Positions 1 to 8,475 of a stretch of 64,000 nt of DNA are shown piece after piece. Position 1 is the first letter of the stretch. Every line of letters starts with the position of its first letter. The stretch is from Streptomyces sp. Y2F8-2 (GTDB taxonomy: Bacteria > Actinomycetota > Actinomycetes > Streptomycetales > Streptomycetaceae), in NCBI RefSeq assembly GCF_014905555.1, contig NZ_BNGS01000011.1, positions 186,001-250,000 on the forward strand, in the 5' to 3' direction. The notes under the pieces were generated by a model. The model did no database searches. It was given only the letters and a program-made list of their open reading frames with translations, and was not told where the DNA came from. The position numbers and the translations under genes are program-made.

Positions 1-548
1 GCCACCAGGTGCACGGTGGTGCCGGGTTCGGGCCGGGCGTCCGGTGGCAGCGTGCGCACGACGTACGAACCGTCGTCGGCGGCCGTCCACTCCACGGGCG
101 GCGCATCCGGCGTACGGGCGCTGCGGCTGACGACCCGTATGCGCTCGGCGACGACGAAACACGCCAGCAGGCCGATGCCGAACTGCCCGAGGAAGTCGGA
201 GCGCGCCTCCTGGAGCCCGGCGGCCGAGTCGGCCCGCTTGGAGCTGCGCCCGATGGTGGCGAGGAGGTTGTGCACATCGGACTCGGTGAGCCCGATGCCC
301 GAGTCCTCCACGCGCAGCGCGCCGCCGTCCGCGTACAGCCGGACCGTGGCGGGCGCGTCGGGCTGCTCGGCGCGGCGGGCGGTGATGGCGTCCACCGCGT
401 TCTGCAGCAGCTCGCGCAGGTAGACCTTGGGGCTGGAGTAGAGGTGATGGGAGAGCAGGTCCACCAGACCACGCAGGTCGACCTGGAAAGTATGGGCCGA
501 CGTGGGTGACTGTGAGGCCTGTGAGGACTGTGAGGTCTGGGAATCCAT
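1..548 (-). CDS. HSP90-family molecular chaperone, N-terminal part (cut by window edge)
   Basis: Reading the minus strand from the ATG at 548 gives 182 codons that stay open to the window edge, so only the N-terminal ATPase domain is present. The GHKL fold motifs are clear: the N-box YLRELLQNAVDA with Glu46 and Asn50, the EDSGIG motif around residues 81-86, and the glycine lid GQFGIG at 120-125. These are the ATP and Mg binding elements of HSP90/HtpG. The first 20 residues are a Ser/Gln-rich leader not seen in standard HtpG. Streptomyces carry such HSP90-like proteins beside recG. It is divergent from recG, with 167 bp between the starts. I see no heat-shock operator in that gap. The middle and C-terminal domains lie outside the window. 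Confidence 0.88.
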   Translation of the reverse strand, partial: MDSQTSQSSQASQSPTSAHTFQVDLRGLVDLLSHHLYSSPKVYLRELLQNAVDAITARRAEQPDAPATVRLYADGGALRVEDSGIGLTESDVHNLLATIGRSSKRADSAAGLQEARSDFLGQFGIGLLACFVVAERIRVVSRSARTPDAPPVEWTAADDGSYVVRTLPPDARPEPGTTVHLV

Positions 549-715
549 CGTCACGGCGCCGCGGGTGGGGGACGTTCGACGGCGCGGGGTCGGGCGGTCC
601 CGGTGGGGCGGTGACCGCGGAGCGAGCCGGGGGTGGGCCATCGTAGGCCCGGAACCACCCCGCTGACCAGCGGTTTTGCAAGACGTATACGGCATTGTCG
701 GTGCCGTGGTGTGCA

Positions 716-2932
716 ATGGATCTCGTGCCCGCACTGCAAGAACCGCTGAAACAACCACTGAAGTCAGTGCTCGGCCCCGCCACCGCGAAGGTGATGGCCG
801 AGCACCTCGGCCTGCACACCGTCGGCGACCTGCTCCACCACTACCCGCGCAGATACGAGGAGCGCGGACAGCTCACCCACCTCGCCGACCTCCCCATGGA
901 CGAGCACGTCACGGTGGTCGCCCAGGTCGCCGACGCCCGTCTGCACACGTTCGCCTCGGCCAAGGCCCCCCGCGGCAAGGGCCAGCGCCTGGAGGTGACC
1001 ATCACCGACGGCAGCGGCCGCCTCCAACTCGTCTTCTTCGGCAACGGCGTGCACAAGCCCCACAAGGAACTCCTGCCGGGCACCCGCGCGCTGTTCGCGG
1101 GCAAGGTCTCGGTCTTCAACCGCAGGTTCCAACTCGCCCACCCGGCCTACGAACTGCTGCGCGGCGACGACGTGGCCGAAGCGGTGGACAGCTGGGCGGG
1201 CGCCCTGATCCCGCTCTACCCGGCCACGGCCAAGCTGGAGTCCTGGAAGATCGCCAAGGCGGTGCAGACGGTGCTGCCCAGCGCCCAGGAGGCGATCGAC
1301 CCGCTGCCGGAGTCGCTCCGCGCGGGCCGCGGCCTGATCTCCCTCCCCGAGGCACTACTGAAGATCCACCGCCCGCACACGAAGGCGGATATCGCCGACG
1401 CCCGCTCCCGCCTGAAGTGGGACGAGGCGTTCGTCCTCCAGGTGGCCCTGGCCCGCCGCCGCCACGCGGACACCCAACTCCCGGCGGTGGCCCGCAGACC
1501 GAAGCCGGACGGCCTCCTGGCGGCCTTCGACGAGCGCCTGCCCTTCACGCTCACCGAAGGCCAGCAGGAGGTCTCGAAGGAGATCTTCGCCGACCTGGCG
1601 ACGGAGCACCCGATGCACCGGCTGCTCCAGGGCGAGGTCGGCAGCGGCAAGACCCTGGTCGCCCTGCGGGCGATGCTCGCCGTCGTCGACGCGGGCGGGC
1701 AGGCCGCCATGCTCGCGCCCACGGAAGTACTCGCCCAGCAGCACCACCGGTCGATCGTCGAGATGATGGGCGAGCTGGCCGAGTCGGGGATGCTCGGCGG
1801 GGCCGAGCAGGCCACCAAGGTGGTGCTGCTCACCGGGTCCATGGGCGCGGCCGCGCGACGGCAGGCGCTGCTCGATCTCGCCACCGGGGAGGCCGGGCTC
1901 GTGATCGGCACCCATGCCCTGATCGAGGACAAGGTGCAGTTCCACGACCTCGGGCTGGTGGTGGTGGACGAGCAGCACCGGTTCGGGGTGGAGCAGCGCG
2001 ACGCACTGCGCGGCAAGGGCAAGCAGCCACCGCACCTGCTGGTGATGACCGCCACGCCGATTCCCCGGACCGTCGCCATGACCGTCTTCGGCGACCTGGA
2101 GACCTCCGTCCTCGACCAGCTTCCGGCCGGGCGGTCGCCGATCGCCAGCCATGTGGTGCCCGCCGCGGACAAACCCCACTTCCTGGCGCGCGCCTGGGAG
2201 CGGGTCCGGGAAGAGGTGGCGGGCGGGCATCAGGCGTACGTGGTGTGCCCGCGGATCGGCGACGAGGAGGAAGACCCCGGGAAGGCGCGGAAGTCGCCGG
2301 AGGACGAGGCGGAGAAGCGACCGCCGCTCGCGGTGCTCGACGTGGCCGGCCTGCTCGCCGAGGGGCCGCTGAAGGGCCTTCGGGTCGAGGTCCTCCACGG
2401 CAGGATGCAGCCCGACGACAAGGACGCGGTGATGCGCCGGTTCGCCGCCGGCGAGACCGACGTCCTGGTCGCGACGACGGTCATCGAGGTCGGCGTCAAC
2501 GTCCCGAACGCCACCGTGATGGTGATCATGGACGCCGACCGCTTCGGGGTCTCGCAGCTCCACCAGCTGCGCGGCCGGGTCGGGCGGGGCTCGGCGCCCG
2601 GGCTGTGCCTCCTGGTCTCCGAGATGCCGGAGGCCAGCGCGGCCCGCCAGCGGCTGACCGCGGTCGCCTCCACGCTCGACGGCTTCGAACTCTCCCGGCT
2701 CGACCTCGAGCAGCGCCGCGAGGGCGACGTCCTCGGCCAGGCCCAGTCCGGCGCCCGCACCTCCCTGCGCATGCTCGCCGTCATCGATGACGAGGAGATC
2801 ATCACCCAGGCCCGTGAGGAGGCCACGGCGGTGGTGGCGGCCGACCCGGACCTGGAACACCTGCCCGGGCTGCGCACGGCACTTCAGGCACTGCTGGACG
2901 ACGAGAGGGAGCAGTACTTGGAAAAGGGCTGA
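716..2932 (+). CDS. recG: ATP-dependent DNA helicase RecG
   Basis: RecG is a monomeric helicase that reverses stalled replication forks and branch-migrates recombination intermediates. The 738-residue product has an N-terminal wedge/OB-fold region (about residues 1-250), Walker A GEVGSGKT near residue 306, the RecG-specific DEQH box followed by RFG near 415, the motif III TATPIPRT, and the C-terminal helicase lobe with HQLRGRVGRG. I chose the ATG at 716. A TTG at 695 and a GTG at 701 lie upstream in frame but would add residues that do not resemble the family. No strong Shine-Dalgarno sequence precedes any of these. It is followed after 100 bp by rsmD on the same strand. Confidence 0.95.
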   Translation: MDLVPALQEPLKQPLKSVLGPATAKVMAEHLGLHTVGDLLHHYPRRYEERGQLTHLADLPMDEHVTVVAQVADARLHTFASAKAPRGKGQRLEVTITDGSGRLQLVFFGNGVHKPHKELLPGTRALFAGKVSVFNRRFQLAHPAYELLRGDDVAEAVDSWAGALIPLYPATAKLESWKIAKAVQTVLPSAQEAIDPLPESLRAGRGLISLPEALLKIHRPHTKADIADARSRLKWDEAFVLQVALARRRHADTQLPAVARRPKPDGLLAAFDERLPFTLTEGQQEVSKEIFADLATEHPMHRLLQGEVGSGKTLVALRAMLAVVDAGGQAAMLAPTEVLAQQHHRSIVEMMGELAESGMLGGAEQATKVVLLTGSMGAAARRQALLDLATGEAGLVIGTHALIEDKVQFHDLGLVVVDEQHRFGVEQRDALRGKGKQPPHLLVMTATPIPRTVAMTVFGDLETSVLDQLPAGRSPIASHVVPAADKPHFLARAWERVREEVAGGHQAYVVCPRIGDEEEDPGKARKSPEDEAEKRPPLAVLDVAGLLAEGPLKGLRVEVLHGRMQPDDKDAVMRRFAAGETDVLVATTVIEVGVNVPNATVMVIMDADRFGVSQLHQLRGRVGRGSAPGLCLLVSEMPEASAARQRLTAVASTLDGFELSRLDLEQRREGDVLGQAQSGARTSLRMLAVIDDEEIITQAREEATAVVAADPDLEHLPGLRTALQALLDDEREQYLEKG

Positions 2933-3032
2933 CCCCGTCGCTCCCGGGGCGCGCGTGCTCGGCGCCGGACATGGCTGAGAGACTGAAGACGTCACCGCAC
3001 GCAGACCGACAAGACCGACAAGGACCGAAGAG

Positions 3033-3620
3033 ATGACCCGCGTGATCGCCGGTCGCGCCGGCGGGCGCCGGCTTGCAGTTCCGCCCGGGCACGGAACCCG
3101 CCCCACTTCCGACCGGGCGCGCGAGGGCCTCTTCTCGACCTGGCAGGCCCTCCTCGGTGGCCCGCTGGACGGCGAACGGGTGCTCGACCTGTACGCCGGT
3201 TCCGGCGCCGTCGGCCTGGAGGCCCTGTCCCGCGGCGCCGGCCACGCCCTCCTCGTCGAGGCCGACGCCCGCGCCGCCCGCACCGTCCGGGAGAACGTCA
3301 GAGCGCTCGGCCTGCCCGGCGCCGAAGTCAGGGCGGGCAAAGCGGAACAGATCATCCGGACATCGGCGCCGGCGGACCCGTACGACATCGTCTTCCTCGA
3401 TCCGCCGTACGCCGTGTCCGACGACGATCTTCGCGAGATTCTGCTCACACTCCGCTCGGGGGGCTGGCTCGCGGCCGACGCCCTCGTCACCGTGGAGCGC
3501 AGCACCAGAGGCGGGGAATTCCGGTGGCCGGACGGCTTCGACGCGATCCGGGCCCGTCGCTACGGCGAGGGCACGTTTTGGTACGGTCGCGCCGCCTCTA
3601 CGTGCGAAGACGCACGATGA
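3033..3620 (+). CDS. rsmD: 16S rRNA (guanine(966)-N2)-methyltransferase RsmD
   Basis: This enzyme methylates G966 of 16S rRNA on the 30S subunit using S-adenosylmethionine. The 195-residue product begins MTRVIAGRAGGRRL, typical of the family. It carries the SAM-binding motif I LDLYAGSGAVGLEAL (about residues 51-65) and the catalytic DPPY motif (FLDPPY, about 120-125), which is diagnostic for N6-adenine/N2-guanine methyltransferases. The upstream AAGGA lies slightly far from the ATG. coaD follows after 26 bp; the rsmD-coaD pairing is widespread in bacteria, so the two are probably co-transcribed. Confidence 0.95.
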   Translation: MTRVIAGRAGGRRLAVPPGHGTRPTSDRAREGLFSTWQALLGGPLDGERVLDLYAGSGAVGLEALSRGAGHALLVEADARAARTVRENVRALGLPGAEVRAGKAEQIIRTSAPADPYDIVFLDPPYAVSDDDLREILLTLRSGGWLAADALVTVERSTRGGEFRWPDGFDAIRARRYGEGTFWYGRAASTCEDAR

Positions 3621-3646
3621 CCGGACCGGAGAGCGAGGGATCACAA

Positions 3647-4126
3647 GTGCGCCGCGCCGTCTGTCCCGGGTCGTTCGACCCGATCACCAACGGACACCTC
3701 GACATCATCGCCCGCGCCTCCAAGCTGTACGACGAGGTGTACGTGGCGGTGATGATCAACAAGGCCAAGAAGGGCCTGTTCGAGATCGACGAGCGGATCG
3801 ACCTGATCCGCCAGGTCACCGCCGAGTTCGGGAACGTCACGGTGGAGTCCTTCCACGGCCTCCTCGTCGACTTCTGCAAGCAGCGCGACATCCCCGCCAT
3901 CGTCAAGGGCCTGCGCGCCGTCAGCGACTTCGACTACGAGCTGCAGATGGCCCAGATGAACAACGGCCTCTCGGGTGTCGAGACCCTCTTCGTCCCCACC
4001 AACCCCACCTACAGCTTCCTGTCCTCCTCGCTCGTCAAGGAAGTCGCGGCCTGGGGCGGGGACGTCTCCCACCTGGTGCCCCCGATCGTCCTTCAGGCCC
4101 TCGACCAGCGCCTGAAGAAGGACTGA
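3647..4126 (+). CDS. coaD: Pantetheine-phosphate adenylyltransferase CoaD
   Basis: CoaD transfers AMP from ATP to 4'-phosphopantetheine, the penultimate step of coenzyme A synthesis. The product from the GTG at 3647 is 159 residues, the usual family length. It has the nucleotidyltransferase motif PGSFDPITNGHLD (T/HxGH class) at the N-terminus, the KGLR motif near residue 86, and the C-terminal SSSLVKEVA motif that closes the active site. The GTG is preceded at proper spacing by AGCGAGGG. An earlier in-frame ATG at 3617 would add about ten residues in front of the conserved start and is less likely. It follows rsmD closely. Confidence 0.95.
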   Translation: MRRAVCPGSFDPITNGHLDIIARASKLYDEVYVAVMINKAKKGLFEIDERIDLIRQVTAEFGNVTVESFHGLLVDFCKQRDIPAIVKGLRAVSDFDYELQMAQMNNGLSGVETLFVPTNPTYSFLSSSLVKEVAAWGGDVSHLVPPIVLQALDQRLKKD

Positions 4127-4248
4127 GCGGTCCCGGGCGGGACCCCCGAGAGCCTGACGGGCCCTCATCCGGTGTCGGGTGGTGCGGCAGTGGCCGTACA
4201 GTCGATCCGTCCGTCTCCAACACATCCGTAGAGAGTGGCGAGCACACG

Positions 4249-5301
4249 GTGGACGTGCAGAAGAAGCTCGACGAGATCGTCGCGGTGGTCACCAGCGCCC
4301 GGTCCATGCCCATGTCGGCGTCGTGCGTGGTCAACCGCGCCGAACTGCTCTCGATGCTCGAGGAGGTCCGCCAGGCGCTGCCCGACTCCCTGGCCGAGGC
4401 CCAGGAGCTCATCGGCGACCGGGAGCAGATGGTGGAGCGGGCCCGCCAGGAGGCCGAGCGGATCATCGAGAGCGCGCACGCCCAGCGCGGCTCCCTGATC
4501 TCCGACACCGAGGTCGCCCGCCGCTCCCAGGCGGAGGCCGACCGGATCCTCGCCGAGGCCCGCCAGGAGGCCGAGGAGATCCGCGCCGAGGCCGACGACT
4601 ACGTCGACTCCAAGCTCGCCAACTTCGAGGTCGTCCTCACCAAGACGCTCGGCTCGGTCGGCCGCGGCCGCGAGAAGCTCCTCGGCACCGGCCCCGGCCT
4701 GGACGAGAACGGTTACGAGGACGAGGACGCCCCCGAGCGCAGCCACGACCCGGAAACTCTGCGCCGCGACGCCGACGCGTACGTGGACGCCAAGCTAGGC
4801 GCCTTCGAGGCCGTCCTCGCCAAGACCCTGGATGCCGTCGGCAAGGGCCGCCAGAAGCTGCACGGCCGGATCGCCACCGACGACCTCGGCGCGCTGGCCG
4901 GCGACACCAGCACCGTCCGGCACACCAGCGACGCCGACTACCTCGCCGACCTCGCGGCCCTCGCCGACACCCCGGACCCGGCGCCTGCGATCCCGGCCCA
5001 GCAGACGGAGCCGGCGTACGCACAGGCGCAGGACCCGTACGGCTACCAGCAGCCCGACCAGTACGGTTACCAGCAGACGTACGCCCAGCAGGACGCCTAC
5101 GGCTACCAGCAGGCCGACCCGTACGCCGCCTACCCGCAGGCCGGGGCCTACGACCAGCACCAGCATGCCGCGTACGACCAGGGGCAGAGCCGGCAGGGAT
5201 ACGGCGGGACAGGCGCCCTCGACGAGACCAGCCTCTTCGACACCAGCATGATCAGCGCCGAGCAGCTGCGGGCCTACGAACAGGAACGCGGCGGTCACTG
5301 A
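4249..5301 (+). CDS. DivIVA/AtpF-like coiled-coil protein with internal duplication
   Basis: The function is not established from sequence. The 350-residue product starts at a GTG. It has an N-terminal coiled coil rich in Ala/Glu/Arg (about residues 1-125) that database searches often label ATP synthase subunit B-like or DivIVA-like. Two copies of a module of about 30 residues follow: DDYVDSKLANFEVVLTKTLG then DAYVDAKLGAFEAVLAKTLD, separated by a Glu/Asp-rich linker. The C-terminal third is low complexity, with repeats of YGYQQ and of Tyr/Gln/Ala/Pro. This layout is common to a conserved Streptomyces protein encoded between coaD and rpmF and suggests a scaffold role in polar growth or division; that role is inference. 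The upstream GAGAG near 4232 may act as ribosome binding site. Confidence 0.82.
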   Translation: MDVQKKLDEIVAVVTSARSMPMSASCVVNRAELLSMLEEVRQALPDSLAEAQELIGDREQMVERARQEAERIIESAHAQRGSLISDTEVARRSQAEADRILAEARQEAEEIRAEADDYVDSKLANFEVVLTKTLGSVGRGREKLLGTGPGLDENGYEDEDAPERSHDPETLRRDADAYVDAKLGAFEAVLAKTLDAVGKGRQKLHGRIATDDLGALAGDTSTVRHTSDADYLADLAALADTPDPAPAIPAQQTEPAYAQAQDPYGYQQPDQYGYQQTYAQQDAYGYQQADPYAAYPQAGAYDQHQHAAYDQGQSRQGYGGTGALDETSLFDTSMISAEQLRAYEQERGGH

Positions 5302-5345
5302 GCGCTTCGACGCACGCGGCCCGGAACCCCTTCGGGCGGACCGGA

Positions 5346-5375
5346 TTGGGCCGAGAGCGGAAGGTCCAGTATCCT
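5346..5375 (+). promoter_or_regulatory. Candidate vegetative promoter for the yceD-rpmF-rnc operon
   Basis: TTGGGC (5346-5351) and TATCCT (5370-5375) are separated by 18 bp, a plausible sigma-HrdB type pair 110 bp upstream of the DUF177 gene. Between it and the gene is an 8-bp hairpin, CGCTGCCC (5428-5435) with GGGCAGCG (5448-5455), in the would-be leader. No transcript evidence is available from sequence alone. Confidence 0.4.
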
Positions 5376-5485
5376 GGCTCTTCGGTCGCGCGTACGCACA
5401 CGCTGTTTCGTAGACGTCCGCGATCACCGCTGCCCGGGAACACCGGAGGGCAGCGTCCCCCGAGCTTCGAAGACCGAAAGCAGGA

Positions 5486-6130
5486 ATGGCCCTGAACGCC
5501 CGCCTCGACCACCGCAACCCCCTCGTGTTCGACACGCACGAGCTGGGTCGGCGGCCTGGTGCGCTGCAGCGCCTGACCCGCACGGTCGACGCCCCCAAGG
5601 ACTTCGGTATCCGCGGGGTCATCGGAGTGCCGGAAGGCGCCCCGGTGGAGCTCGAACTCCGTATGGAGTCGGTCATGGAAGGGGTGCTCGTCACGGGCAC
5701 CGCCCGTGCCACGGCCGAGGGGGAGTGCGTAAGGTGTCTGGAGCCGGTCGAGCTGGAGCTCGAAGCGGACTTCCAGGAACTGTTCTCGTACCCTGACGCC
5801 GACGACCGGGGCCGTGTGATCGCGGAACCGGGCGACGACGCCGAGGACGACGAGGACAGGTTCTTCCTCGAGGACGGACTCTTCGACCTCGAACCTCTGC
5901 TGCGCGATGCGGTGGTGCTCGCACTGCCGATGCAGCCGGTGTGCCAGGAAGACTGTCCGGGCCTGTGCTCCGAGTGCGGGGTGCGGCTCGCGGACGACCC
6001 GGACCACCACCACGACGCCGTCGACATCCGTTGGGCGGCACTGCAGGGATTCGCCGACTCATCCCAGAGTGGCGACAAGGACGATACGAGCGGCGCCGAA
6101 GCGGGCGTCGACGAGAAGCAGGAGAAGTAG
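5486..6130 (+). CDS. DUF177 / YceD-family protein
   Basis: YceD-type proteins (DUF177) are encoded next to rpmF in most bacteria and are linked to 23S rRNA accumulation and ribosome assembly. The 214-residue product has the conserved centre GECVRCLEPVELELEADFQELF (about residues 75-97) and the C-terminal cysteine pattern CQEDCPGLCSECG (about 153-165), which may bind zinc. An acidic loop (about 110-130) and an acidic tail (last 25 residues) extend it. It starts at ATG 5486 and is followed after 2 bp by rpmF, so the pair is almost certainly translated together. Confidence 0.9.
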   Translation: MALNARLDHRNPLVFDTHELGRRPGALQRLTRTVDAPKDFGIRGVIGVPEGAPVELELRMESVMEGVLVTGTARATAEGECVRCLEPVELELEADFQELFSYPDADDRGRVIAEPGDDAEDDEDRFFLEDGLFDLEPLLRDAVVLALPMQPVCQEDCPGLCSECGVRLADDPDHHHDAVDIRWAALQGFADSSQSGDKDDTSGAEAGVDEKQEK

Positions 6131-6132
6131 CC

Positions 6133-6306
6133 GTGGCTGTTCCGAAGCGGAAGATGTCGCGCAGCAACACGCGCCACCGCCGGTCGCAGTGGAAGGCTGC
6201 GGTCCCCACCCTGGTCGCGTGCGAGCGCTGCCACGAGCCCAAGCAGCAGCACATCGCGTGCCCGTCGTGCGGCACCTACAACAAGCGCCAGGTCCTCGAG
6301 GTCTGA
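6133..6306 (+). CDS. rpmF: 50S ribosomal protein L32
   Basis: L32 is a small zinc-ribbon protein of the large ribosomal subunit near the peptide exit region. The 57-residue product starts with MAVPKRKMSRSNTRHRR, the family signature. It keeps all four zinc ligands as Cys30, Cys33, Cys43 and Cys46, so this is the zinc-binding (C+) paralogue rather than the cysteine-free one used in zinc shortage. The GTG at 6133 lies 2 bp after the stop of the YceD gene, whose end GGAGAAG supplies the ribosome binding site. rnc follows 19 bp downstream. Confidence 0.97.
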   Translation: MAVPKRKMSRSNTRHRRSQWKAAVPTLVACERCHEPKQQHIACPSCGTYNKRQVLEV

Positions 6307-6325
6307 GCGGCTGGTGAGAGGTCTG

Positions 6326-7153
6326 ATGTCTGACGCCAAGGCGGACCCAAACGCCAGGAATAAGGCGGACAACACAGCCTCGTCCCACACGCTTCTGGAA
6401 GGGCGGCTCGGCTACAAGGTCGAGTCCGCCCTTCTGGTGCGTGCGCTGACCCACCGCTCCTACGCGTACGAGAACGGCGGTCTGCCGACGAACGAGCGCC
6501 TGGAGTTCCTCGGGGACTCCGTGCTCGGTCTCGTCGTCACCGACACGCTGTACCGCACCCACCCCGACCTGCCCGAGGGCCAGCTGGCCAAGCTGCGGGC
6601 CGCGGTGGTCAACTCGCGTGCGCTGGCGGAGGTGGGCCGCGGGCTCGACCTCGGCTCCTTCATCCGGCTCGGCCGGGGCGAGGAGGGCACGGGCGGCCGG
6701 GACAAGGCGTCCATCCTCGCCGACACCCTCGAAGCGGTGATCGGTGCTGTCTATCTCGACCAGGGGCTGGAATCGGCGGCGGAGCTGGTGCACCGCCTGT
6801 TCGACCCGCTGATCGAGAAGTCCTCGAATCTCGGCGCCGGCCTGGACTGGAAGACCAGCCTCCAGGAGCTGACCGCGACCGAGGGGCTCGGCGTTCCCGA
6901 GTACCTGGTCACGGAGACCGGCCCGGACCACGAGAAGACCTTTACTGCTGCCGCCCGCGTCGGAGGCGTCTCGTACGGCACCGGCACCGGCCGCAGCAAG
7001 AAGGAGGCGGAGCAGCAGGCCGCGGAGTCGGCCTGGCGCTCCATCCGCGCCGCTGCGGACGAGCGTGCCAAGGCGGCGGCCGAAGCGGGGGCCCCCGACG
7101 GGACCACCGAGACCGCCGCCACGGCTCCGGCCAGCGACACGGCCACGGCCTGA
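6326..7153 (+). CDS. rnc: Ribonuclease III
   Basis: RNase III cleaves double-stranded RNA in rRNA precursors and mRNAs. In Streptomyces coelicolor the same gene is known as absB because its loss abolishes antibiotic production. The 275-residue product has the catalytic signature ERLEFLGDSVLGLV (about residues 56-70), the second acidic cluster DTLEAVIGAVYLD near 133-146, and a C-terminal dsRNA-binding domain (about 170-250) ending in KKEAEQQAAESAW. A disordered Ala/Thr-rich tail of about 25 residues follows. I chose ATG 6326 because GAGAGG lies four bases upstream; the GTG at 6314 has no such site. A strong terminator follows. Confidence 0.96.
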   Translation: MSDAKADPNARNKADNTASSHTLLEGRLGYKVESALLVRALTHRSYAYENGGLPTNERLEFLGDSVLGLVVTDTLYRTHPDLPEGQLAKLRAAVVNSRALAEVGRGLDLGSFIRLGRGEEGTGGRDKASILADTLEAVIGAVYLDQGLESAAELVHRLFDPLIEKSSNLGAGLDWKTSLQELTATEGLGVPEYLVTETGPDHEKTFTAAARVGGVSYGTGTGRSKKEAEQQAAESAWRSIRAAADERAKAAAEAGAPDGTTETAATAPASDTATA

Positions 7154-7163
7154 TTCCTTCGTC

Positions 7164-7203
7164 ACGGCCCCTGCCCCGGCATCTGCGCCGGGGCAGGGGC
7201 CGT
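7164..7203 (+). terminator. Strong hairpin terminator after rnc
   Basis: A perfect 17-bp stem, ACGGCCCCTGCCCCGGC (7164-7180) with GCCGGGGCAGGGGCCGT (7187-7203), has a 6-base loop. It sits 10 bp after the rnc stop. Only a short TT run follows, which is normal for Streptomyces terminators. Confidence 0.85.
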
Positions 7204-7240
7204 TTCATGGAACGACCCGGCCGGGAGGCGTGCTGACAGA

Positions 7241-7406
7241 CACGCCCGAACACGCTTCGAACGCCCGCAGACGCTTCGGAACGCCCGCAGACGCTTCGGA
7301 ACGCCCGCAGACGCTTCGGAACACCCGCAGACGCTTCGGAACGCCCGAAGACGCTGCGACGACGTCCGCGAGGTCCGCGACGTCCGCGAGGTCCGCGACG
7401 TCCGCG
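7241..7406. repeat. Two adjacent short tandem-repeat arrays in the rnc-mutM intergenic region
   Basis: A 20-bp unit, acgcccgcagacgcttcgga, is repeated exactly at 7261, 7281 and 7301, again with one change at 7321, and in decayed form at 7242 and 7341. Immediately after it, an 18-bp unit, gacgtccgcgaggtccgc, is present at 7361 and 7379 with a partial third copy at 7397. The 20-bp period is not a multiple of three, so no reading frame is preserved across units. The 461-bp gap between rnc and mutM therefore looks like a non-coding minisatellite. I see no gene in it; the mutM promoter must lie in its right part. Confidence 0.9.
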
Positions 7407-7614
7407 CGTCGCGCCAGGAGCGCTGAGGCGATACCCCGCCGGGCGAGCGGTACGGCCTGCCTCCGCTCCCGTGCGCGTCGCGCCGTCCTTCCGCGCCGGT
7501 ACGCACCGGCCGTCGGCGCGCTTCCGTCCCGCCGTTCCGGACGGGGCGTCACCCGTTCCGGACCAAGAGGTACGCTGCGGACGTCGCCCCCTGTTCACCC
7601 CTCCGGAGGAGTCC

Positions 7615-8475
7615 GTGCCCGAGTTGCCCGAGGTCGAAGTCGTGCGGCGCGGGCTGGAGCGCTGGGTGGCCCACCGGACGGTGGCCGAGGCGGAGGTGCT
7701 GCACCCGCGGTCCGTCCGCCGTCACCTGGCCGGCGGTGACGACTTCGCGCACCGGCTGAAGGGGCAACGCATGGGCACCCCCAGCCGCCGCGGGAAATAC
7801 CTCTGGATCCCCGTCGAGACCACCGGCACGGCGATCCTCGCCCACCTCGGCATGAGCGGTCAGCTCCTCGTCCAGCCGAACCAGGCGCCGGACGAGAAGC
7901 ACCTCAGGATCCGGGTCCGCTTCGACGACGCCCTCGCCACCGAGCTGCGTTTCGTCGACCAGCGCACCTTCGGCGGCCTCTCACTGCACGAGACCGCCCC
8001 CGACGGGCTGCCCGACGTCATCGCGCACATCGCCCGCGACCCGCTCGACCCGCTCTTCGACGACGAGGCCTTCCACCAGGCACTGCGCCGCAAGCGCACC
8101 ACCATCAAACGGGCCCTGCTCGACCAGTCGCTGATCAGCGGCGTCGGCAACATCTACGCGGACGAGGCGCTGTGGCGCTCCCGCATCCACTACGAGCGCC
8201 CCACCGCCGGCTTCACGCGCCCCCGTACCGCGGAACTCCTCGGTCACATCAGGGACGTGATGAACGCGGCCCTCGCCGTCGGCGGCACCAGCTTCGACAG
8301 CCTCTACGTGAACGTCAACGGTGAGTCGGGCTACTTCGACCGGTCGCTGGACGCGTACGGCCGCGAGGGCGAGCCCTGCCGGCGCTGCACAACGCCCCTG
8401 CGCCGCCGCCCTTGGATGAACCGCTCCAGCTACTTCTGCCCGAGCTGTCAGAGGGCGCCGCGCGTCTCGTCGTAA
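7615..8475 (+). CDS. mutM: Formamidopyrimidine-DNA glycosylase MutM
   Basis: MutM (Fpg) excises 8-oxoguanine and ring-opened purines and nicks the abasic site. From the GTG at 7615 the 286-residue product begins MPELPEVE, where Pro2 is the catalytic nucleophile and Glu3 a catalytic acid once Met is removed. Also present are the helix-two-turn-helix segment with LLDQSLISGVGNIYADEALW (split around residues 160-180), and the C-terminal zinc finger with CRRC and CPSC ligands (about 253-278). GGAGGAG stands six bases upstream of the GTG. The last 28 bp overlap the end of the convergent HxlR gene. Confidence 0.95.
   Translation: MPELPEVEVVRRGLERWVAHRTVAEAEVLHPRSVRRHLAGGDDFAHRLKGQRMGTPSRRGKYLWIPVETTGTAILAHLGMSGQLLVQPNQAPDEKHLRIRVRFDDALATELRFVDQRTFGGLSLHETAPDGLPDVIAHIARDPLDPLFDDEAFHQALRRKRTTIKRALLDQSLISGVGNIYADEALWRSRIHYERPTAGFTRPRTAELLGHIRDVMNAALAVGGTSFDSLYVNVNGESGYFDRSLDAYGREGEPCRRCTTPLRRRPWMNRSSYFCPSCQRAPRVSS

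Noticed and set aside
549..715. CIRCE or HspR element between the HSP90-like gene and recG
   Set aside because: No TTAGCACTC-type or HAIR-type inverted repeat is present in the 167 bp.
1355..3505. Long open minus-strand frame opposite recG and rsmD
   Set aside because: It is a shadow frame produced by high GC content; recG and rsmD on the plus strand have complete domain matches and proper third-position bias. The same applies to the long opposite-strand frames at 3.6-6.4, 13.0-15.4, 24.3-27.4 and 47.2-49.3 kb.
7065..7739. Open plus-strand frame across the rnc-mutM repeats
   Set aside because: The repeat period of 20 bp shifts frame at each unit and the translation is Arg/Ala/Ser-rich with poor codon bias; a strong terminator precedes it.
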